Source of the DNA: Agromyces kandeliae
Lineage (GTDB): Bacteria; Actinomycetota; Actinomycetes; Actinomycetales; Microbacteriaceae
Assembly (NCBI RefSeq): GCF_009674665.1
Contig: NZ_WKJD01000012.1
Span: forward strand, 372,001 to 436,000
Reading direction: 5' to 3'
DNA length: 64,000 nucleotides
In this document: piece after piece, positions 59,550 to 64,000 of the stretch
Position numbering within the stretch: the stretch's first letter is position 1
Layout of the letters: each line of letters opens with the position of its first letter
Made by a program: the position numbers and the translations under genes
The notes under the pieces: model-generated
The model's database searches: none
The model's input: the letters and a program-made list of their open reading frames with translations, nothing else
What the model was told of the DNA's origin: nothing

Positions 59550-59897
59550 GTTTCTCCCTCCGAGTGCCCGTGGACGGTGACCACGGGACACGAAACGTCG
59601 TCCGCCGGTGGGCGGACGTACCCGGCATCCTGCCCCCCGCACGGGGGCGGAGGGAAGGGTCCGGAAGGGAGCAACCCCGAATCGTTGCTATCGAGGTTTT
59701 CTCGTGTTGGAGGGGTCGGTGCGACGGATGCTTCGACGCGCGAGGCGTGCGTCGAAGCATCCGTGACGGAAGTCGACCGCATGGGAATCCCGTCGACGGG
59801 CGCGGTCACGCACCCGCGCACGCGGTGTCCATGCGGTCCGGCCGGCCGGGGAGGGTCGTCGGCGAGCGGATGCCGCGCGGGCCGGAGCCCGGGGGGA
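59550..59897. other. 348-base intergenic region upstream of the M6 gene, no gene
   Basis: No credible coding frame. It contains an 8-bp hairpin (arms 59599-59606 and 59611-59618) that would lie in the 5' leader of the M6 protease, a C/G-run pair at 59633-59647, a less GC-rich stretch around 59680-59710 likely to hold the promoter (TAGCAA on the minus strand), and the 16-bp hairpin at 59724-59764. Confidence 0.6.
59724..59764. terminator. 16-bp perfect hairpin downstream of the HAD gene
   Basis: Arms 59724-59739 and 59749-59764 (ACGGATGCTTCGACGC) are perfectly complementary around a 9-base loop. It lies 133 bases past the HAD stop and likely ends that transcript before the M6 promoter. Confidence 0.6.
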
Positions 59898-60584
59898 TCA
59901 GCCGATGAGCATGCTCCGCAGCTGGTCGGCCGAGTGCACGACCGCCAGGGCGTCCGCCGCCTCGGCGGGGGAGCCGTACCCCCACTCGACGAGGATCGTC
60001 GGCACCTGGTGCGCGGCTGCGCCGAGTGCGTCGTAGCCGCGGTCGCCGACCATCACGGGGTCGGACGTGTCGAGCCCGAGGTCGGCCAGTCGGCGCAGCG
60101 CCTCGGCGACGACATCGGCCTTCGTGCTGCGCTCCTCGTCGTCGCTGGCGCCGGCGACGACCGTGAAGTATCGGTCGAGGCCGGTGTGCGCGAGGACCGC
60201 GCGGGCCATCGACTCGGGCTTGCTCGTGGCGAGCGCGATCGGGAGGCCTGCGGCCTGGATCGCCTGGAGCACGCCCTCGACGCCGGGGAACACCGGGGAG
60301 TGCAGGAGGTGGTCGTCGTAGTGGTCGCGGTAGACGTTGAGCGCCTCCCACGCGTCGACGTCGCTGAAGCCCGCGGTCATGCGGAGGCTGTCGAGCAGGG
60401 GTGGGCCGACGTAGGAGCGCAGCGTCTCCTGGTCGGGCACGGGCGCGCCCATCTCGGTGAACATGTGCGCGAGGGAGTCCATGATCTCGCTCGCGGAGTC
60501 GATGATCGTGCCGTCGAGGTCGAACAGCACGGCGGACCATTCGCGCGGGGGCGCGACGGTGGCGGCGGGGAGGAGGGAAGTCAC
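59898..60584 (-). CDS. HAD hydrolase, phosphoglycolate-phosphatase-like
   Basis: 228 residues. HAD motifs: AVLFDLDGTIID (nucleophile Asp), ATSKPE (Ser/Thr and nearby Lys) and VMVGDRGYDALGA (acid pair). The helical cap (SLAHMFTEMGAPVPDQETLRSYVGPPL) resembles Gph/PgmB phosphatases. The substrate is unproven. GTG at 60584, six bases after TAGTAT, so leaderless. The genes on either side are unrelated. Confidence 0.88.
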   Translation of the reverse strand: MTSLLPAATVAPPREWSAVLFDLDGTIIDSASEIMDSLAHMFTEMGAPVPDQETLRSYVGPPLLDSLRMTAGFSDVDAWEALNVYRDHYDDHLLHSPVFPGVEGVLQAIQAAGLPIALATSKPESMARAVLAHTGLDRYFTVVAGASDDEERSTKADVVAEALRRLADLGLDTSDPVMVGDRGYDALGAAAHQVPTILVEWGYGSPAEAADALAVVHSADQLRSMLIG

Positions 60585-60590
60585 CGCGTC

Positions 60591-60596
60591 ATACTA
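60591..60596 (-). promoter_or_regulatory. -10 box (TAGTAT) of the HAD gene
   Basis: On the minus strand TAGTAT stands six bases before the GTG, the cleanest leaderless -10 in the window. Confidence 0.6.
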
Positions 60597-60697
60597 GGCG
60601 CACGAAATCCGAGGAACACTCGGGAATGCTGTGTGCCGGCTGAACGCGGGATCGGAGACGGCGCGGCGAGCCTCCCGCGGGGTCGACCGCGAGCGGG

Positions 60698-61393
60698 TCA
60701 GAACAGCCGCGCGTGGCCGCTCTCGACGCCCCGCATCGCGTCGTAGTCGAGCACCACGCAGCGGATGCCGCGGTCCTCCGCCAGCGTTCGCGCCTGGGGC
60801 TTGATCTCCTGGGCCGCGAAGACGCCCGTCACGGGCGCGAGCAGCGGGTCGCGGTTCATGAGCTCGAGGTAGCGGGTGAGCTGCTCGACCCCGTCGATGT
60901 CGCCGCGGCGCTTCAGCTCGACGGCGACCGAGCCGCCCGTGGCATCGGTCGCCAGGATGTCGACCGGGCCGATCGCCGTCATGTACTCGCGTCGCACCAG
61001 CCGGTAGCCGTCGCCGAGCAGCTCGATCTGCTCGGCCAGCAGCCGCTGCAGGTGCGACTCGACGCCGTCCTTCACCAGCCCCGGATCGACGCCGAGGTCG
61101 TGGGCCGAGTCGTGCAGCACCTCGTGGATCGACACGATGAGCTGGTCGGCGGTCTTCGCGTGCGTGACCTTCCACACCTCGGTCACGCCGGCCGCGCGCT
61201 GGTCGTCATCGGGCTCGGCGGCGGCGAGCGTGCACGGCGGGCTCATCCAGTTCAGGGGCTTGTAGCTGCCGCCGTCGGAGTGCACGAGCAGGCTCCCGTC
61301 GCCCTTCACCATGAGCAGGCGCGTCGCGAGCGGCAGGTGCGCCGAGAGCCGGCCGGCGTAGTCGACGGAGCAGCGGGCGATGACGAGACGCAC
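60698..61393 (-). CDS. nucS: Endonuclease NucS (non-canonical mismatch repair)
   Basis: 231 residues. N-terminal [16 protein letters not shown] and the nuclease motif [23 protein letters not shown] (Asp, Glu-x-Lys) are NucS signatures. NucS cuts both strands at mismatches and replaces MutS/MutL in most Actinobacteria; it works with the beta clamp. The start is GTG, six bases after TAGACT. Its presence supports the actinobacterial assignment. Confidence 0.95.
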   Translation of the reverse strand: MRLVIARCSVDYAGRLSAHLPLATRLLMVKGDGSLLVHSDGGSYKPLNWMSPPCTLAAAEPDDDQRAAGVTEVWKVTHAKTADQLIVSIHEVLHDSAHDLGVDPGLVKDGVESHLQRLLAEQIELLGDGYRLVRREYMTAIGPVDILATDATGGSVAVELKRRGDIDGVEQLTRYLELMNRDPLLAPVTGVFAAQEIKPQARTLAEDRGIRCVVLDYDAMRGVESGHARLF

Positions 61394-61399
61394 CCGACG

Positions 61400-61405
61400 A
61401 GTCTA
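61400..61405 (-). promoter_or_regulatory. -10 box (TAGACT) of nucS
   Basis: Minus-strand TAGACT, six bases before the GTG start; leaderless pattern. Confidence 0.55.
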
Positions 61406-61459
61406 CGTTGGACGTGAGGCGGGTCGCCGCGGGCGCGGCCCACGACGGACGGGGGCGCC

Positions 61460-62026
61460 ATGGGGCGCGTGGTCTACGGCAACCAGATGTCGCTCGACGG
61501 GTACGTCGCCGACCGGGAGGGCCGCTTCGACTGGGCCGTGCCCGGCGAGGACGTGCACGCGGCGGTGAACGACGACCTGCGGAACGTCGGCACGTTCGTG
61601 CTCGGCCGCCGCGTCTGGGAGGTGCTCCGGGCGTGGGACGTGATGGACCTCGCCGACCAGGGCGACGCCGTGCGCGACTTCGCCGGGATCTGGGCCGCAG
61701 CCGACAAGGTCGTGTGCTCGCGCACGCTCGCGGAGGAGGATCTCGCCGACGCGCCGCGCACCCGGCTCTCGCGGGCCTTCGATCCCGACGAGGTGCGGGC
61801 GCTCGCCGCGGCGTCCGACCGCGACGTCGCCGTCGGCGGCCCCGAGCTCGCGTCGCAGGCGCTCGCCTCCGGCCTCGTCGACGACGTGTCGCTGCACGTG
61901 CACCCGGTCGTCGTCGGGGGCGGGACCCCGGCGTTCCCGACGCCCGTGCTGCTCGGACTCGAGCTCGTCGAGCAGCGCGGCTACGACGGCGGGGTCGTCG
62001 GCCTGCGCTACCGACCCCGCGCCTGA
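61460..62026 (+). CDS. RibD C-terminal/dihydrofolate-reductase-fold protein
   Basis: 188 residues. VVYGNQMSLDGYVADREGRFDW at the start, then VGTFVLGRRVWEV and AVGGPELASQALASGLVDDVSLHVHPVVVGGGTPAF are the RibD_C/DHFR-like family pattern. NADPH-dependent reductase of unknown substrate; not a canonical folate reductase. ATG at 61460. Divergent from nucS, convergent with the MFS gene (9-base gap). Confidence 0.88.
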   Translation: MGRVVYGNQMSLDGYVADREGRFDWAVPGEDVHAAVNDDLRNVGTFVLGRRVWEVLRAWDVMDLADQGDAVRDFAGIWAAADKVVCSRTLAEEDLADAPRTRLSRAFDPDEVRALAAASDRDVAVGGPELASQALASGLVDDVSLHVHPVVVGGGTPAFPTPVLLGLELVEQRGYDGGVVGLRYRPRA

Positions 62027-62035
62027 GCGCCGGCG

Positions 62036-63343
62036 TCAGCCGACCCGGCGGCTCCGCTCGCGCGCCGCGGGCGCGGCGATCCCGGCCATCGCCATCAGGC
62101 CGAGGAGGACGAGCATGCCGTTGAGGATCCCGAACCGTTCGCCGAGGAACCCGATGAGCGGCGGGCCGACGAGGAACGCGCAGTAGCCGATCATCGCGAC
62201 CGCCGAGACGCGGGCCGCGGCATCCGCTCGGTCGGGGACGTCGGCGGCGGCCGACATGCCGACCGGGAACGCGAGCGAGCAGCCGACGCCCCAGAGCAGC
62301 GTGCCGACGAGGAGCATCCAGGGCTCGGTGCCGAAGATGAAGAGCGAGAGCCCGACCACGCCGATGCCCGCCATGACCTGGAGCACGATCACGCGGCCGA
62401 AGCGGTCGATGAACGGTCCGCCGAGCACGCGCGCCGTCGTGATGGCGATCGTGAAGACCGTGAAGACGGCGGCACCCGTCGTCGCGTCGAGCCCGTGGCC
62501 GTCGACCACGGCGAGCGCGATCCAGTCGTTCGCGCTGCCCTCGGCGAACGACATGCCGAGCATCACCACGCCGATCAGGAGGAGGCGCACGTCGGTCCAG
62601 ACCGAGAGGCTGCGCCGGATGCGGACGCCGAGCGGCTCGCGCGGCGCGCCCGTGTGCGCATCGTCGCCGAGCTCCTCGCGGACCGGCACGTACCGGACCG
62701 CGACGACGACGCCGACGGCGATGAGCGCGGCGATCGCACCGAGGTGGATCGCGGTGGCGATGCCCAGGGCGGATGCCGCGGCCGCGAGTCCGGCGCCGGC
62801 GACCGTGCCGAAGCTGAAGAACGCGTGCATGAGCGGCATGACCGTCTTGCCGAGCTCGCGTTCGGCCTCGGCGCCCTCGACGTTCATCATCACGTCGACC
62901 GCGCCGTTGCCGAAGCCGAACAGCGCGAGGCCGAGCACGATCAGCGCGACGCTCGGCACCGCCGAGCCGCCGAGGCCGACCGAGACGAGGCCGAGCGCCG
63001 CCGTGGCCAGCACGCCGATCATGCCGAGGCGCGCGCCGAAGCGCGCCATCAGCCACGGGGCCGCGACGAGGCCGAAGATGGAGGCGATCGAGCCCATGAG
63101 GATGACGAGGCCGACGCCCTGCGTGCTGAGGTCGACCGCGTCGCGGATCGCGGGGATCCGCGCGACCCAGCTGGCCAGGCCGAAGCCCGAGAGGAAGAAG
63201 ATCGCGAAGATCGCGTTGCGCCACGCGACCAGTTCGCCGCGGGGTCGGCCGGATGCCGCGGCGCTCGCTTCGGCGTCGTCGGTTCCGGGTGCGTGCTGGT
63301 CCTGCTCGCTCATGGTGTCCGCGTGGTCTCGGTGCTGCGACAT
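62036..63343 (-). CDS. MFS transporter
   Basis: 435 residues, twelve hydrophobic helices after a ~40-residue acidic cytosolic tail. MFS features include GLASWVARIPAIRDAV and LFGFGNGAVDVMMNVEGAEAERELGKTVMPLMHAFFSFG, a pattern seen in YbjJ/fucose-permease-like members. Substrate unknown. Start at 63343 (GAGGCAGTA upstream) or at 63313. The promoter and twin palindromes upstream indicate tight repression by an unseen regulator. Confidence 0.85.
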   Translation of the reverse strand: MSQHRDHADTMSEQDQHAPGTDDAEASAAASGRPRGELVAWRNAIFAIFFLSGFGLASWVARIPAIRDAVDLSTQGVGLVILMGSIASIFGLVAAPWLMARFGARLGMIGVLATAALGLVSVGLGGSAVPSVALIVLGLALFGFGNGAVDVMMNVEGAEAERELGKTVMPLMHAFFSFGTVAGAGLAAAASALGIATAIHLGAIAALIAVGVVVAVRYVPVREELGDDAHTGAPREPLGVRIRRSLSVWTDVRLLLIGVVMLGMSFAEGSANDWIALAVVDGHGLDATTGAAVFTVFTIAITTARVLGGPFIDRFGRVIVLQVMAGIGVVGLSLFIFGTEPWMLLVGTLLWGVGCSLAFPVGMSAAADVPDRADAAARVSAVAMIGYCAFLVGPPLIGFLGERFGILNGMLVLLGLMAMAGIAAPAARERSRRVG

Positions 63344-63391
63344 TACTGCCTCGTCGTCGGGGTGGCTGCTCGCCGGGATCGATGTTCCGGG

Positions 63392-63420
63392 ATCGAATCG
63401 ATTCGATTCGAATCGATTCG
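63392..63420. promoter_or_regulatory. Twin 12-bp palindromes, operator of the MFS gene
   Basis: Two identical palindromes CGAATCGATTCG at 63394-63405 and 63409-63420, 15 bases apart; the first extends to 16 bp with flanking AT. They lie immediately downstream of the MFS -10 (TATCAT at 63421-63426) and would block transcription when bound by a dimeric repressor. Confidence 0.75.
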
Positions 63421-63450
63421 ATGATAGACCCGACCCCGCCCGCCGTGCAA
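63421..63450 (-). promoter_or_regulatory. Promoter of the MFS gene
   Basis: Minus strand: TTGCAC (63445-63450), 18-base spacer, TATCAT (63421-63426). The operators start at the next base, which fits repression. Confidence 0.6.
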
Positions 63451-63542
63451 CCGCGACGCCGCGCTCGCGACCGTCGACACGCCGCCGAGGGTGAAACGGG
63501 GGCTACCGGATCGGCGCATCGCCGTGTGATGATGACCGCAAT

Positions 63543-63579
63543 CGAGGACGGACGCCACCCGAATGGGGCGCCGTCCTCG
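63543..63579. repeat. Bulged hairpin in the MFS/tdh intergenic region
   Basis: Arms 63543-63556 and 63567-63579 (CGAGGACGG-CGCC with one bulged base) with a 10-base loop. It may be a leader structure or a leftover terminator; role unknown. Confidence 0.45.
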
Positions 63580-63638
63580 TCCACGTTTCCGGCGACGGTC
63601 CCCCGTCGCCCCGTCGCCGCCCCGCGTCATCCGCTCGC

Positions 63639-63660
63639 CCCGATCGTTACGATGATCGGG
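63639..63660. promoter_or_regulatory. Dyad around a TACGAT -10 box ahead of the tdh-like gene
   Basis: CCCGATC and GATCGGG are perfect arms with an 8-base spacer containing part of TACGAT (63648-63653), a plausible -10 about 100 bases before the ATG. Candidate operator. Confidence 0.4.
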
Positions 63661-63750
63661 TCACCTCGACGCGCGCCGTGACCCTCGGCGGGCGAGCCCG
63701 GCACCCGCACACCCCGCGTGGCGCCCGTACGAAGTCAGGACACGACGCCG

Positions 63751-64000
63751 ATGAAGGCACTCTTCAAGTCCGCGCCCGGCGCGGGACTCGAACTCGTCGA
63801 CCGACCGGAACCCGAGACGGGACCGGCCGACGTCAAGATCCGCGTGCTCCGCACCGGGATCTGCGGCACCGACCTCCACATCGAGAGGTGGGACGACTGG
63901 GCCGCCTCCGAGATCCGCACTCCGCTGATCCCCGGCCACGAGTTCTACGGCGAGGTCGTCGAGGTCGGCGAACTCGTGCACGACATCGCCGTCGGCGACC
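63751..64000 (+). CDS. tdh: L-threonine 3-dehydrogenase-like zinc alcohol dehydrogenase (5' part)
   Basis: The window ends inside the gene after 83 residues. [22 protein letters not shown], then [16 protein letters not shown] with the catalytic-zinc Cys, and [14 protein letters not shown] match the start of threonine dehydrogenases of the MDR superfamily, especially the CGTD-H-I-x-x-W-D segment. ATG with TCAGGAC upstream. The rest, including the cofactor motif, is off the window. Confidence 0.8.
   Translation, partial: MKALFKSAPGAGLELVDRPEPETGPADVKIRVLRTGICGTDLHIERWDDWAASEIRTPLIPGHEFYGEVVEVGELVHDIAVGD

Larger units (their letters stand above)
63344..63750. other. 407-base divergent control region between the MFS and tdh-like genes
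   Basis: No convincing gene. It holds the MFS operators and promoter (63392-63450), a bulged hairpin (arms 63543-63556 and 63567-63579) and the dyad at 63639-63660. A possible 49-codon frame from an ATG at 63533 has no ribosome site and is not called. Confidence 0.6.

Noticed and set aside
56205-60746. A 1513-codon plus-strand open frame
   Set aside because: It is antisense to the M6 protease and HAD genes, is Arg/Val/Gly rich without any motif, and exists because high-GC genes lack stops in other frames.
63533-63681. Possible 49-codon ORF before the tdh-like gene
   Set aside because: No ribosome site, covers a hairpin and the tdh promoter dyad, Pro/Arg-rich composition like other shadow frames.

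Overview
The window is a chromosomal segment of a very GC-rich actinobacterium, most likely a member of the Microbacteriaceae (Agromyces/Microbacterium-like). The clues are the strong GAC/GCC/CTC codon bias, a NucS mismatch endonuclease, frequent GTG starts, many start codons that sit 6-8 bases after a TANNNT-like -10 box (leaderless transcripts), and a very abundant GGATGCC/GGCATCC octamer. The family assignment is inference. No rRNA, tRNA, CRISPR array, insertion sequence, prophage or plasmid gene was seen. The density and composition are those of ordinary chromosome.

Layout. 1-4200: a truncated membrane protein, a four-helix membrane protein, a trans-sulfuration PLP enzyme, a DUF389 membrane protein and an AlkA-type glycosylase. 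4298-7047: a universal-stress-protein / beta-CASP MBL / flavin-fold cluster that recalls hypoxia or dormancy modules. 7106-11299 (minus): a PfkB kinase, then a translationally coupled pair of a ComEC-type MBL hydrolase and a cytosolic HExxH metallopeptidase, the best candidate here for an undescribed two-gene system. 11491-20900: a CtpE-like P-type ATPase, CE7 esterase, molybdopterin oxidoreductase, EndoG/NucA nuclease, small hydrolase, FAD monooxygenase and several small hypotheticals. 20951-24028: an EamA exporter, a 3-hydroxyisobutyrate-type dehydrogenase and a LacI regulator. 24293-29518: a sugar operon (GH13 glucosidase, binding lipoprotein, two permeases) with a LacI-like operator over its promoter and a 16-bp hairpin after the binding-protein gene.

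29614-39213: a hypothetical, DUF2834, a divergent TetR/SDR pair with twin operators, DUF1349, a second P-type ATPase, a BBE-type FAD oxidase and oligopeptidase B, with a 33-bp inverted repeat between the last two. 39357-42809: efeUOB iron uptake under a clear DtxR/IdeR box. 42833-45090: a divergent MocR regulator and flavin-fold protein with direct-repeat operators. 45241-48776: two small ORFs with strong Shine-Dalgarno sites and a large STAND-type LuxR regulator. 48870-52339: glutathione peroxidase, DUF2461, leucyl aminopeptidase and a VTT protein. 52343-54686: a sigma/anti-sigma fusion protein followed by a Tat-exported beta-rich protein. 54919-59549: a PfkB kinase, a TetR regulator and a secreted M6 protease. 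59898-64000: HAD phosphatase, NucS, a RibD/DHFR-like reductase, an MFS transporter behind twin palindromic operators, and the start of a threonine-dehydrogenase-like gene.

Most neighbouring genes are unrelated single units, often convergent with overlapping or abutting ends. The clear functional units are the sugar operon, the efe operon, the MBL-peptidase pair, the MocR/flavin-fold pair and the sigma-fusion pair.
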